Shown: piece after piece, positions 7,719-16,772 of the stretch
How positions within the stretch are numbered: the first letter of the stretch is position 1
Layout: each line of letters begins with the position of its first letter
Assembly (NCBI GenBank): GCA_945865565.1
Contig: CAMBEK010000013.1
Span: 1-45,909 of the forward strand
DNA from: Pseudobacteriovorax antillogorgiicola
GTDB lineage: Bacteria > Bdellovibrionota_B > Oligoflexia > Oligoflexales > RGVZ01
Direction of reading: 5' to 3'
Length of the DNA stretch: 45,909 bases
Translations under genes and position numbers: made by a program
The notes under the pieces: model-generated
Databases searched by the model: none
The model's input: only the letters and a program-made list of their open reading frames with translations
What the model was told of the DNA's origin: nothing

Positions 7719-9081
7719 CGGGATTGGAACCAGGAACCGCGGAGTGCTTTCCACCCTCACTTCCGGCACTGCCAAAAAACCCCGTGATCGCCACGGAATA
7801 AAACCGCTCGTCGGTTGCATGAATTCCATATAGCGGGTGGTTGTATCCAACATCGATCATCATCGGGTAAATAAATTTCCCACGTTTGAATAAATTCGTT
7901 GTGGTAAACCCAAGGCCCCACTGAGCGTACCCAATGCGCGCGTCGCTCTCTTCCCCGAGCTGGATATAATTACCCTCAAGGCTCCCGGAATACTTGTCGT
8001 TGTAATGCCGTTTGTCCGCGACTCGAACTGACGCGTTCACCAGATCGCCGGCATATCCAGCCATCATGGCCACTTCAACGTCATCGCCCGGATTGATTTT
8101 TACATCGCGCGTGCGCTCGGGATCTATCGCACGTTCATCACCAACAGGAATCCGGCGACGGACCTTTGCGTCCAGATTGTATTGGTATTCCAGACTGCCG
8201 CCGGCGTAAATCCGGCTCTTGTGCTTGAATACTTGCTGGGTATTGAAGTTGACCCCGCGATAGCCGTTACTGGTGGGAATATCGGTGAATGCGTCCGGAT
8301 CGTCCTGACGTCCCATTGGCAACATGACAAGTGCCCGGTAGAAAGCAGCGCCACCGAATTCTTCTGGCCCCGCTGCACCAGATGCAGTCTGCGCGCCAAC
8401 CCGTAAGTCGCCCATGGCGCGATTGGACCAACGATCCACTGGATCGTATTTAAGACTTTCAAAATTCTGCTGCACATCGGCAATACCCATGTTTGCGGCC
8501 CGCTGCAATCCGTCCTGCAAATCTTGATATGCAAAATCGCCCAGGACAGTTCGAATGGCATCCGCACTGCCACCAGGATCACGAACAAAGCGAAGCGTGG
8601 TTTTGGTTTGCAAAGTCACACGTGGGACTGCGGCAAAAACCGTGAGCCAAGGCGCAACACCGTATGCGAGAGAAAAAATTTCGGCCTTTACGTTTGCTGT
8701 AACATCGCCATGCATGGTGCCAAGGTCGATTGCATCCAGCAATGCGGGACCGCCTGCAGAAGATGTTTGATCGTATCGTTGCAAAGTCTCTGCCAAAAGT
8801 TTCAATTCGGGACCATTAAGCCCAGCCATCATTGTCTCACCAGTAAATCGCGCATCAAAGTTGTGCCCAAGGCCAATCCGCGAATTCATCGTGTCGCCGT
8901 ATTGGTTGGTCTGGGAATAATAACCGCGCGTGGTGTAGTTGACGATCCCGACCCCTTTGGGCAGGAGTCCAATCTGCGCCAGGCCGGCTGCGCTGAAAAA
9001 AAACCAAAGGAAAACGCCCAAGCACACGGGGGGCGTCAGCGCAAAAAAAGCTGATTTAGGGCGAATTTTTAAATGGCTCAT
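7669..9081 (-). CDS. Putative outer-membrane beta-barrel protein
   Basis: A 470-residue protein with an N-terminal signal-like segment (basic start, hydrophobic run to AAGLAQ), then repeated amphipathic strands with Tyr/Phe/Gly patterns such as IYAGGSLEYQYNLDA and DARIGYAQWGLGFTTTN, typical of outer-membrane barrels. A penultimate strand motif, ERFYSVAITGFFG, is followed by a polar tail of about 35 residues, so the barrel may not be C-terminal. Specific family not recognised. Its ATG overlaps the stop of the upstream lipoprotein gene by one base (TAATG), so the two are translated together and probably act together in the outer membrane. The 3' end runs 50 bp into the end of clpA on the other strand. 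Confidence 0.75.
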   Translation of the reverse strand: MSHLKIRPKSAFFALTPPVCLGVFLWFFFSAAGLAQIGLLPKGVGIVNYTTRGYYSQTNQYGDTMNSRIGLGHNFDARFTGETMMAGLNGPELKLLAETLQRYDQTSSAGGPALLDAIDLGTMHGDVTANVKAEIFSLAYGVAPWLTVFAAVPRVTLQTKTTLRFVRDPGGSADAIRTVLGDFAYQDLQDGLQRAANMGIADVQQNFESLKYDPVDRWSNRAMGDLRVGAQTASGAAGPEEFGGAAFYRALVMLPMGRQDDPDAFTDIPTSNGYRGVNFNTQQVFKHKSRIYAGGSLEYQYNLDAKVRRRIPVGDERAIDPERTRDVKINPGDDVEVAMMAGYAGDLVNASVRVADKRHYNDKYSGSLEGNYIQLGEESDARIGYAQWGLGFTTTNLFKRGKFIYPMMIDVGYNHPLYGIHATDERFYSVAITGFFGSAGSEGGKHSAVPGSNPVSNETKASSPVRPLKR

Positions 9082-10907
9082 TAGAGCCTATTGTTCCAGT
9101 CCTCGATCGCTTTTGCAAACACTGAACGCACCTTCGGCAGCCACGGATATCGTTCCGCGCTACCTTCGACGGTTTCGATGACCGCCAGAGCATTGTGGAT
9201 CCAAACGATGTCGGTGGAAGAAATCCCTGCTCGACGCGCAGGGTCACGCCAAACGGGAATCAGATAGTTCACTGCAAAATGATCCATCATCGCAAACGCA
9301 CGACTCCGGAGAAACGCACTGTCAAGTCCGACTGTTAACGTTCGCACAACGTGAAAAAGGATCTCTCCAGCCGCACCAACCGACATGCCTGTCCGGCCAG
9401 ATAATTTTCCAGCCTCACCAACACCGCCAAGATCCGCAGGAAGTTCCCGCAACATCACCACAATGGCCAAACGCACAGGATCCCGCAGGCGTTTATGGGC
9501 AACCTGCAGACGGCTGGCTGTTGTCTCGTCAATTTGCAAATCATCCAGGCTGGCAACCTGACCAACCCATTCGGAAAGCGCAGAGGAAATGCGAGCCAAT
9601 CCTAAAACACGGGCCTCATTAAAAACCGGTTTTGCAATATCAGGATACCCGCCTGGATCAAAAGTGCCGTCGTCGCGCCGCGCGAAGTTAGCTTCATCAC
9701 GAACCGATTGCGCCGCCGTACTGAAAAACGGTCCATCGAGCAGCAGGTCCATTCCAGGCAGAAACAGCAGTGATGCCGTGTGGGCATCTGCCGGAAAAAT
9801 TCCGGTGCCCTTCGCGTAAAGCCCAGCCGTTGTGGTGCGAGCCGCTGGCCGCAACCGCGCCATCGCCCGCGCTGCGGCACGCCATACCAGAGCCTGCTCA
9901 TCCAAAGTCACCGCCCCGGCAGCACGCCGCCAGGTTTCCTGAACTTCGGTTGCCATTTCCAACGAATCCACTGCTGGATACTCGATCGTGTAGGCACCCG
10001 TGACAAAACGCATACCCGCCGTATCCTTGCGCGGATCAAAAGGTGCCATTGCCAACCCATAAAGGTTGGAAGGACTATTTTTATCAGTCTGAAAGGTCAG
10101 ACCGCCGTAGGGCGTTCCGTCTTTTGAAGCAACGTCCAACCCGTATAGGTAGCTCCACTCCGAAAGGACAAGGGCTGTGTTCAAGAGTTGCAGGCCATGA
10201 TCCACGCCGTCCAGGGCCGGCTTTCCTGACCACATTGCATCCATGCCAAGAATGTAATTCCAGCGCGTTGCCTGATCACCGATCGAAAAGGTCTGAGGCG
10301 CCGTCAACGGGCCAAGGCCAGCGCCCGCGAAGCCGTCAAACCGGAAGTCGTAGCGATCTGCGATGGTTGATCCGCCGGTCAATGCCGCCGAAACCTTTCC
10401 GGCCACGGTTGCCTTCACTTGTTTTTTGATCACGTTGTCGACACTGACCAGGCCGTCCAGGACCGACCGGTATGCGGGCGGCATTTGAAGGAGTCTCTGA
10501 ACCTTGGGGTCTGCAGCGACACCCTCGCGCACCATTGGCATCAAAAGTTGGGGCATTGGTCCGCCGCGAGTTACCAGTTGCGCCATGTACTTGCTGGCAA
10601 ATTTTTCCTGGGCGCAATTACAATCCGCCAGACCGAGCAAGAGTCGCGGGTCCAAATCCTGAGCTGATTGTGATGAAAAAGGCGCGATTCTGGCCATGGT
10701 CAATTGCAGGTCAGACTGGACTGCAGCATCGTCCACAAAAGCACCAGGATCCACCTGCAGGTCTGCAGACGAGGTGTGCTCCAGAATTTCTTCCTCGGGA
10801 ATTGCAACACCGCACGCTTGCACAAGCAAGCAAAAGAGCAAACAGCTTACCGGCCTCAGCCGCTGGGCATGATTCGCAATCCGGGATGAATGTAAATTTG
10901 AACGCAT
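9081..10907 (-). CDS. Large lipoprotein of unknown function, coupled to the outer-membrane protein
   Basis: About 608 residues, starting MRSNLHSSRI; a GTG lies directly before this ATG. The signal peptide ends in a lipobox, LLVQAC, so the mature protein should be acylated and membrane-anchored at the periplasmic face. The body is long and mainly helical-looking, with Trp/Tyr-rich segments (TRWNYILGMDAMWSG, SEWSYLYGLDV) and no motif I can name. There is a local Cys pair, DCNCAQ, near residue 93. The stop overlaps the next gene's start by one base. A plausible ribosome site, AGAGGAAA, lies upstream. The likely role is a partner of the barrel encoded downstream, inferred from coupling only. Confidence 0.75.
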   Translation of the reverse strand: MRSNLHSSRIANHAQRLRPVSCLLFCLLVQACGVAIPEEEILEHTSSADLQVDPGAFVDDAAVQSDLQLTMARIAPFSSQSAQDLDPRLLLGLADCNCAQEKFASKYMAQLVTRGGPMPQLLMPMVREGVAADPKVQRLLQMPPAYRSVLDGLVSVDNVIKKQVKATVAGKVSAALTGGSTIADRYDFRFDGFAGAGLGPLTAPQTFSIGDQATRWNYILGMDAMWSGKPALDGVDHGLQLLNTALVLSEWSYLYGLDVASKDGTPYGGLTFQTDKNSPSNLYGLAMAPFDPRKDTAGMRFVTGAYTIEYPAVDSLEMATEVQETWRRAAGAVTLDEQALVWRAAARAMARLRPAARTTTAGLYAKGTGIFPADAHTASLLFLPGMDLLLDGPFFSTAAQSVRDEANFARRDDGTFDPGGYPDIAKPVFNEARVLGLARISSALSEWVGQVASLDDLQIDETTASRLQVAHKRLRDPVRLAIVVMLRELPADLGGVGEAGKLSGRTGMSVGAAGEILFHVVRTLTVGLDSAFLRSRAFAMMDHFAVNYLIPVWRDPARRAGISSTDIVWIHNALAVIETVEGSAERYPWLPKVRSVFAKAIEDWNNRL

Positions 10908-10987
10908 CACAAATCGTTTCCTCTAAAATCCACACAAGAGTTTTCGGTCAAGTTTGCGCAGGCTTTAGAAAAAAAAGGCTCCTGTTG

Positions 10988-11015
10988 CGACAACTCAATA
11001 GGTATTTGGTATTAT
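10988..11015 (+). promoter_or_regulatory. Possible corA promoter
   Basis: TATTAT at 11010-11015 is a good -10 box. A weak -35 (GCGACA, 10987-10992, inside TTGCGACA) lies 17 bp upstream. It sits about 70 bp before the corA ATG in the divergent 174-bp gap shared with the lipoprotein gene on the minus strand. Confidence 0.3.
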
Positions 11016-11084
11016 AAAAAGCAGTCCTTACGGGTATTTGCAAGAATTTAAAGAATCAAAAAACGGCCCCGGGGAACCATTACA

Positions 11085-12182
11085 ATGAATTTGACCAGTG
11101 CCATCCGCCGCTTACGCTCTAAACGCCAGCGCCCCCCACGGGGAACACCAGCCGGAACGATCCGTGGTGTGCAGACACCAACGGCCACGACCATCGATGT
11201 ATTGGCCTATGGTCCATCTGGTCATGTCGAACTGCGGGATCCTGACGAATCAAAAATTCTAGAGTTGATGAGCCAGTACAAGGTGGTCTGGATCAACATC
11301 ATCGGATTGACTGATGTTGATCGCCTAAAACGCATCGGAAAAATTTTCAACCTGCATGCCTTGGCCCTTGAAGATGCGACCAATCTTTATCAGCGCCCAA
11401 AAATTGAGGACTACACCCACTACTATTACATCGCCACCCGCATGGCTGATGTGCAGCGCAAGGAAACTGAACTGGAGCAATTCAGCCTGTTCTTCGGCAA
11501 GGGTTTTGTGATCGGAATCCAGGAGCACAAAGGCGACTGCTTTGATCCGATCCGGGCGCGAGTTCGCGGGGGCAAGACATCCTTGTACGAACACGGGGCC
11601 GATTATCTGGCCTCTGCCATCCTTGACGCGGTGATCGACGATTTTTTTCCGCACATTGAGCACATCGCGGACCGCCTGGAAACCCTTGAGACGGACATCA
11701 TGACCCGGGGCCAAAAAGACACGGTTCAAAAAATCTATGCCATGCGACAAGAGCTTTTGTTGATCCGCCGGGCCATTTGGCCGCTACGAGACGCCCTTGC
11801 CATCATGTACCGCGATCAATCAACTTTGGTTGAGGCCAACACCAGATTTTATTTTCGCGACTGCTATGATCACACCGTACAGATCATCGATGCCCTTGAG
11901 TCCTACCGCGACCTGGTCTCGAGCATGATGGAAATCTACCTGTCCAGTGTCAGTTACCGCCTGAATGACATCATGCGGACTTTGACCGTGATCTCGACCC
12001 TCTTTATGCCGCTAAATCTAATCGCGGGAATTTACGGGATGAACTTTCACACGGACAAGTCGCCGTGGAACATGCCGGAACTTGCCTGGTATTACGGCTA
12101 CCCGTTTGCCTTGGGGCTCATGGGTTTGATTGTGATTGTGCTGCTCATGCTGTTTCGCTGGAGGGGCTGGCTCAAGGGCTAA
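11085..12182 (+). CDS. corA: CorA-family magnesium/cobalt transporter
   Basis: A 365-residue inner-membrane divalent cation channel of the CorA family. The long cytosolic N-terminal domain is typical, with ALALEDATNLYQRPKIEDY near residues 98-115. Two C-terminal transmembrane helices follow: the first ends in the defining YGMNF selectivity motif, the second is LGLMGLIVIVLLMLF, closed by a short basic cytosolic tail (RWRGWLKG). Length and motif order are normal. The first 35 residues are basic (RRLRSKRQRPPR) and may be a lineage-specific extension. The fused tgt gene starts 21 bp downstream on the same strand and may be co-transcribed. Confidence 0.95.
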   Translation: MNLTSAIRRLRSKRQRPPRGTPAGTIRGVQTPTATTIDVLAYGPSGHVELRDPDESKILELMSQYKVVWINIIGLTDVDRLKRIGKIFNLHALALEDATNLYQRPKIEDYTHYYYIATRMADVQRKETELEQFSLFFGKGFVIGIQEHKGDCFDPIRARVRGGKTSLYEHGADYLASAILDAVIDDFFPHIEHIADRLETLETDIMTRGQKDTVQKIYAMRQELLLIRRAIWPLRDALAIMYRDQSTLVEANTRFYFRDCYDHTVQIIDALESYRDLVSSMMEIYLSSVSYRLNDIMRTLTVISTLFMPLNLIAGIYGMNFHTDKSPWNMPELAWYYGYPFALGLMGLIVIVLLMLFRWRGWLKG

Positions 12183-12203
12183 CTTTGTGTTACTCCCGGC
12201 GAC

Positions 12204-13919
12204 ATGGCGACGTCAAAACGACTTAATTTTGAGCTCCTGCGGGTGGCCTCTGGATCCCGCGCCCGGCTGACCCGGTTCAAGACCTTGCACAACGAGGTCA
12301 CGACCCCGATCTTTATGCCAGTCGGGACTTTTGCGACTGTTCGCACACAACCACTTGATGTAGTTGAAGAAATCGGGGCCCAAGTGCTCCTTGCGAACAC
12401 TTTTCACCTGATGCTCAGGCCGGGCCCTGAACTGTTTCAGAAGTTTGGAGACATCCACCGTTTCATGGGCTGGCCTAAATCCGTTCTGACGGATTCGGGG
12501 GGGTTTCAGATCTTCAGCCTGCCTAATGCCCGGAACATGACTGAAGAAGGAGCCCGCTTCAGGGCATACACCGACAAGCGTGAAATTCTGCTGACCCCGG
12601 AACTCAGCATTGGGATGCAAAAAACCATCGGCAGCGACATCATGATGGTGCTTGATGAATGCATTCCGAGCACCTCACCCCACGACATGGCCCGCGCCGC
12701 CATGGAACGCACCCACCGTTGGGCAGCCCGTTCGCTGGCCGCTCGCGGCGAATCACCCCAGTCCATGTTTGCCATTGTTCAGGGCGCCTGTTATCCCGAT
12801 TTGCGACGCGAAAGCGCCCGAATCTTAAGGGAAATGCCCTTCGACGGATTTGCCATCGGGGGCCTCGCCGTCGGAGAAACCTCTGCCGAGCGCGAAGATT
12901 CAACCGAATTAGTCACGGAACTCCTGCCCCACGATCTGCCGCGTTACCTGATGGGCGTCGGAACTCCGCGCGATCTCCTGGAAGCGGTCCACCGCGGCGT
13001 CGACATGTTCGATTGTATTTTGCCCACGGCCTTGGCCCAGCAAGGGGTGGCATTCACTTGGAACGGCAAAATCGACTTGCGTCGCGGACGTTACCGCCTT
13101 GACGAAGGTTCGCTGGATCCAAGCTGCGCCTGCAACGTGTGCAGCAAGTACAGCCTCGCCTATTTGCACCACCTTCAAAAGGTCAAGGAACCACTGGCCT
13201 GGCAACTTCTGGCGACCCACAACCTGACTTTCTACATGAAGCTGATGGCAGGAATGCGCGAAGCTATCCAGAACGATACGTTCCTGGACTTTTACCGCAC
13301 CCACCGCGAAAATCTGGGGCAGGGCGACGGCGGCGAACCACCAAAACGCAAACCAGCACATAAAAAGAGCCGGCCTGCTCCACTGCAAATCGGTCGCTTT
13401 GAAATCGTCCAAAATATCGCAACCTCTGAACCAGGTATTTTTGGCACTGCCATTCGTGACACGGTCTCTGGGAAGTTCACGCATGCTGTTCACGCCCCAG
13501 ACGAAGAAGCCCATCGCCGTTATGTTGAGGAATCAAAAGTTCTGGATCTTTTGAATGTCCAGACCGGCGATTTGAATCAACCTGTCGTTGTTTGGGATGT
13601 CGGCATGGGAGCTGGCTTCAACGCCATGGCCATCGTCACTGCTTACGAGGCCGCAGCAGCCCGCGGGGAAAAATTACGGCCCCTGCACATCAGCAGTTTT
13701 TCAGAGGATCCTGCCGCACTGGAACTGGCATTGGGTCATCCATGGCTGTTTCCGCACACCCGTCATGCCGGACCTCATACGGTCTGGCGCAAAAGGCTGT
13801 GGGAATCGAAACAACATCCTGTCCGTTGGGAACTTTTCCACGGCGACTTCCTTGAAACCAAGACCCTGGCCCCTGACCCTGACTTGATTTTGCATGCAGC
13901 CTCGCCCTCCGCAGATTGA
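12204..13919 (+). CDS. tgt: tRNA-guanine(34) transglycosylase fused to a MnmC-like methyltransferase domain
   Basis: 571 residues, against about 375 for ordinary Tgt. Residues 1-375 are Tgt, which exchanges G34 of GUN-anticodon tRNAs for a queuosine precursor: LTDSGGFQ with the general-base Asp97, GGLAVGE, the nucleophile Asp270 in MFDCILPTA, and zinc ligands C308, C310, C313 and H339. The usual PTRNARNG after the nucleophile reads PTALAQQG. After a basic linker (380-393), residues 396-571 resemble the Methyltransf_30/MnmC fold, including a SAM-type glycine loop WDVGMGAGFNA (464-474). The frame stops at LILHAASPSAD, about where MnmC proteins have their D-x-F-S-P segment, so the domain looks truncated; no other reading frame continues it. 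Fusion is seen; methyltransferase activity is doubtful. Confidence 0.9.
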   Translation: MATSKRLNFELLRVASGSRARLTRFKTLHNEVTTPIFMPVGTFATVRTQPLDVVEEIGAQVLLANTFHLMLRPGPELFQKFGDIHRFMGWPKSVLTDSGGFQIFSLPNARNMTEEGARFRAYTDKREILLTPELSIGMQKTIGSDIMMVLDECIPSTSPHDMARAAMERTHRWAARSLAARGESPQSMFAIVQGACYPDLRRESARILREMPFDGFAIGGLAVGETSAEREDSTELVTELLPHDLPRYLMGVGTPRDLLEAVHRGVDMFDCILPTALAQQGVAFTWNGKIDLRRGRYRLDEGSLDPSCACNVCSKYSLAYLHHLQKVKEPLAWQLLATHNLTFYMKLMAGMREAIQNDTFLDFYRTHRENLGQGDGGEPPKRKPAHKKSRPAPLQIGRFEIVQNIATSEPGIFGTAIRDTVSGKFTHAVHAPDEEAHRRYVEESKVLDLLNVQTGDLNQPVVVWDVGMGAGFNAMAIVTAYEAAAARGEKLRPLHISSFSEDPAALELALGHPWLFPHTRHAGPHTVWRKRLWESKQHPVRWELFHGDFLETKTLAPDPDLILHAASPSAD

Positions 13920-14006
13920 CAATTGGATTTGAAGGGTTGATCCCGAAGCACCAGCGGTTCTATGATCAGCCCAGTGATTTCGTGAACAAAAAACCCCGGA
14001 GTTGTA

Positions 14007-15365
14007 TTGGCTTCCCTAATCTTTGGAGCCTTGATCGTTCTGCTTCTCACCGCTTGCAATGGTGTCCTGACCATGGCTGAGATTGCGGTCATTTCAGCCC
14101 GGAAAACACGCCTTAATCAAATGTCTCAACAGGGAAATGCCAGAGCCAGGCTGGCGCTGGAACTTGCCAGCACGCCGACGTCCTTTCTGGCCAGCGTCCA
14201 GATCGGTATCACCCTGATCGGAGTTTTGGCCGGCGCCTTTGGTGGGGCCACCATGTCAGAAGATTTGGCTGCCATGATCAAAGCCGAGGCAAGTCCAGGA
14301 ACACTGTTCGCACAGTACGCTGACCCACTCGCCTTCGGCCTGGTTGTTGTTTCCATCACATTTCTTTCTCTCGTCGTCGGCGAACTCGTTCCAAAACGCA
14401 TGGGCCTCAATAACCCCGAGCGCGTCGCCATCACTTTTGCCTATCCACTGCGTTTTCTTGCAAAAGTGACCAACCCGGTAGTCCAGCTGCTCAGTTTTGC
14501 GACGGACGGGATCTTGCGCTTTCTTGGTGTAACGGCCGTGGATCGCAACGAAGTCACGGAAGAAGAAGTCAAGTTGATGATCGAACAGGGAGCTGCATCC
14601 GGGGTTTTCCAAAAGGAAGAAGAGTCGATCATGAAACGGGCCCTGCGAATGGGCGACCGTCGTGTTGACGAATTGATGACACCACGACTCAAGATTGTCA
14701 TGCTCGACCTGGCGGACTCGTTTGAAGACAGCATGCGAAAGATGATGGCCAGCCCGCACTCCTATTTCCCGGTTTATGAAACCAATCCTGATCAAGTCAC
14801 TGGCTTGATTTCCGTCAAGCAGCTGTGGCAGGTCCTGGCTACGGGAAATCGCCCTGAATTGCGCAAAATGGTCATTGATCCATTGTTTGTGATGGAGTCC
14901 ACACCATCGCTAAAGGTTCTGGAGATGTTCAAGTCTTCTGGAAAGCATCTTGCGATTGTCATCGACGAGTATGGTGGGACGGCGGGTATCATCACCTTGA
15001 TCGATGTGCTTGAGGCCATCGTGGGCGATATTCCCGATGATGAGGCAAAAAACGAAAAATCAGCCGTAAAGCGCAAAGACGGGACATGGCTGGTCGAGGG
15101 CATGATCGGAATCCAAGACCTCAAGGACCTGTTCAACATATCGACGATGCCTCACGAAAAAGACGGGGGATATCAAACCCTCGGCGGAATGATCATGATG
15201 TCGGTGGGACGGATCCCCAGAGAAACTGACGTGGTATTATGGCAAGGCTGGCGATTTGAGGTGATGGACATGGACGGCCACCGGGTCGACAAGGTTCTCG
15301 TTACACCACCAAAAAACCTGCGCGACCCGGCGAAAGACAACAAGGCCTACGAAAACAAGGATTGA
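14007..15365 (+). CDS. CNNM/CBS-domain membrane protein, HlyC/CorC family
   Basis: 452 residues. The N-terminal CNNM (DUF21) membrane domain spans about 1-195, with four hydrophobic segments and the family signature VGELVPKRMGL. Two CBS domains follow (about 205-335; RVDELMTPR opens the first and IVIDEYGGTAGIITL lies in the second). The C-terminal CorC_HlyC domain contains GGMIMMSVGRIP. Proteins of this family are linked to Mg2+ or Co2+ efflux or resistance, not to true haemolysis. The TTG start at 14007 is preceded by a good GGAG (13998-14001). With corA 2.9 kb upstream this is the second divalent-cation gene of the window. Confidence 0.92.
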   Translation: MASLIFGALIVLLLTACNGVLTMAEIAVISARKTRLNQMSQQGNARARLALELASTPTSFLASVQIGITLIGVLAGAFGGATMSEDLAAMIKAEASPGTLFAQYADPLAFGLVVVSITFLSLVVGELVPKRMGLNNPERVAITFAYPLRFLAKVTNPVVQLLSFATDGILRFLGVTAVDRNEVTEEEVKLMIEQGAASGVFQKEEESIMKRALRMGDRRVDELMTPRLKIVMLDLADSFEDSMRKMMASPHSYFPVYETNPDQVTGLISVKQLWQVLATGNRPELRKMVIDPLFVMESTPSLKVLEMFKSSGKHLAIVIDEYGGTAGIITLIDVLEAIVGDIPDDEAKNEKSAVKRKDGTWLVEGMIGIQDLKDLFNISTMPHEKDGGYQTLGGMIMMSVGRIPRETDVVLWQGWRFEVMDMDGHRVDKVLVTPPKNLRDPAKDNKAYENKD

Positions 15366-15399
15366 AACAATTTTAGTCTTCACCAGAATCGCCACCTCA

Positions 15400-16734
15400 A
15401 TGTGCTGCGCCGCAATTCTGGTTTGTGCTGTTGGGCTTGCTCGTTGCAGCTCCAGTGGCAACGATACCGAAAACAGAATCCCTCTCAAAAACATCACCGG
15501 TTCGATCAAAAGCTCCACCGGACGACAGTCCGACATGGTGAACTGGACATTGCTCACACTGGAAAAAACGACCCAGATTGCGCGCAGTGCCGTTATCAAC
15601 ATCAGCGGGACCTTTTCGATAGAACATGTCCGGGAGGACCGGGAGCATACGATTATACTTCTTTCTCCCGACCATCTGCTGCGCTCGATTTTATCGATTC
15701 CAACCAAATCAACCACGGTGATCAACCAGTTTTTCACTGGCACACCCGACCAACTGCCCCCACTGGTTGAACGTGGGCCGATTGTCATATTTGGATCCCT
15801 TGACGGAATCATTCCCGTTGATGAGGCCGTCAACAGCGACCGGGGAGATGGCATTCCCAATGCAGCTTACGGCGATCATGGCTACGGGCTGATCGACACC
15901 GGCTCAGGTTCGACTTTGGATCTCAGGGGTCTTCCCGAGTCGTTCAATCCCGACCGGAATACGAATGGTGTCTTGGATGTTTTTGAAACCGACATCAATC
16001 AGAACAAGAAGATCGATACTGCAGAAGGATTCGGCCCGAACTTCTTTGACGAAGGCTTGGAGTATGCAGCCCTGCAATACGAACTATCCACCAACAGATC
16101 CGGTGCGGAGACCGCGCAGATTATTTTCAGCGCAAAATTAAAACCGGATTCGATCGCCCAAGACATAAAAATAATTGGATCCAGCAACATCATCAACGGT
16201 GCCACAACAACCTCGAGTGGGAATACGGTGGCATGGGACCAGACGCTGCTTGATGATGGAGCCAGTGACGACAGCCTTGCGGGCGACCGGATTTTTGGCC
16301 GGCGCATCACTCTTGGTAGTGCGTCGAGATTAAAAAGTTTTGAAGTAGTCCTGTTTGAACCACGCCGGAGTGACGCTGAAACTGCGCCAACCTCTTCCCC
16401 TGTGTCCGGAGCCAAGTATCCGGTGACGGCGCCGCCTTTGACCTTAAGCGCCTTAAGCACGCCAGTGTGGGATTCCGTCACCCGCACCATCAACCGGGTT
16501 GGCAATCCATTCGGGACAATCACGGACTACAAATGGTCTGTCACGATCTTTGATGCCAACAACAAACCGGTATACAGTTCCGCTGCGATAGACGGCACGG
16601 AAGACACCTTTGTTGTTCCGGAAAACGCTTATGATTCCACCGGAACTTTTACGGCAAAAGTCACGGCCAAGTGCCAGGAGCAGGTCTCCGGCTTCTCATT
16701 CTTTGTCGTGACAAGTCCATCAGTTAGCCTGTAG
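15400..16734 (+). CDS. Lipoprotein with tandem EF-hand-like calcium loops
   Basis: 444 residues. The hydrophobic N-terminus ends in lipobox GLARC (Cys16), but no positive charge precedes it from ATG 15400. An upstream rare-codon start would add FTRIATS; no ribosome site decides this. Two calcium loops lie in tandem: Asp185-Glu196 (DRNTNGVLDVFE) and Asp198-Glu209 (DINQNKKIDTAE), both with the D-x-N-x-N-x-x-(I/L)-D-x-x-E pattern of EF-hand/dockerin loops. The C-terminal part is strand-rich, with an Ig-like ending (TFTAKVTAKCQEQVSGFSF...). It is probably a periplasmic or surface calcium-binding protein. A small barrel gene follows 38 bp downstream. Specific family not recognised. Confidence 0.8.
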   Translation: MCCAAILVCAVGLARCSSSGNDTENRIPLKNITGSIKSSTGRQSDMVNWTLLTLEKTTQIARSAVINISGTFSIEHVREDREHTIILLSPDHLLRSILSIPTKSTTVINQFFTGTPDQLPPLVERGPIVIFGSLDGIIPVDEAVNSDRGDGIPNAAYGDHGYGLIDTGSGSTLDLRGLPESFNPDRNTNGVLDVFETDINQNKKIDTAEGFGPNFFDEGLEYAALQYELSTNRSGAETAQIIFSAKLKPDSIAQDIKIIGSSNIINGATTTSSGNTVAWDQTLLDDGASDDSLAGDRIFGRRITLGSASRLKSFEVVLFEPRRSDAETAPTSSPVSGAKYPVTAPPLTLSALSTPVWDSVTRTINRVGNPFGTITDYKWSVTIFDANNKPVYSSAAIDGTEDTFVVPENAYDSTGTFTAKVTAKCQEQVSGFSFFVVTSPSVSL

Positions 16735-16772
16735 TATCCCTCGAAAGTCCAAGCCATTTTGAGAGGAACACG

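Noticed and set aside
15237-15860. 207-residue minus-strand frame at the CorC/EF-hand junction
   Set aside because: It overlaps both real genes in antisense; the EF-hand lipoprotein frame has lipobox and calcium loops.
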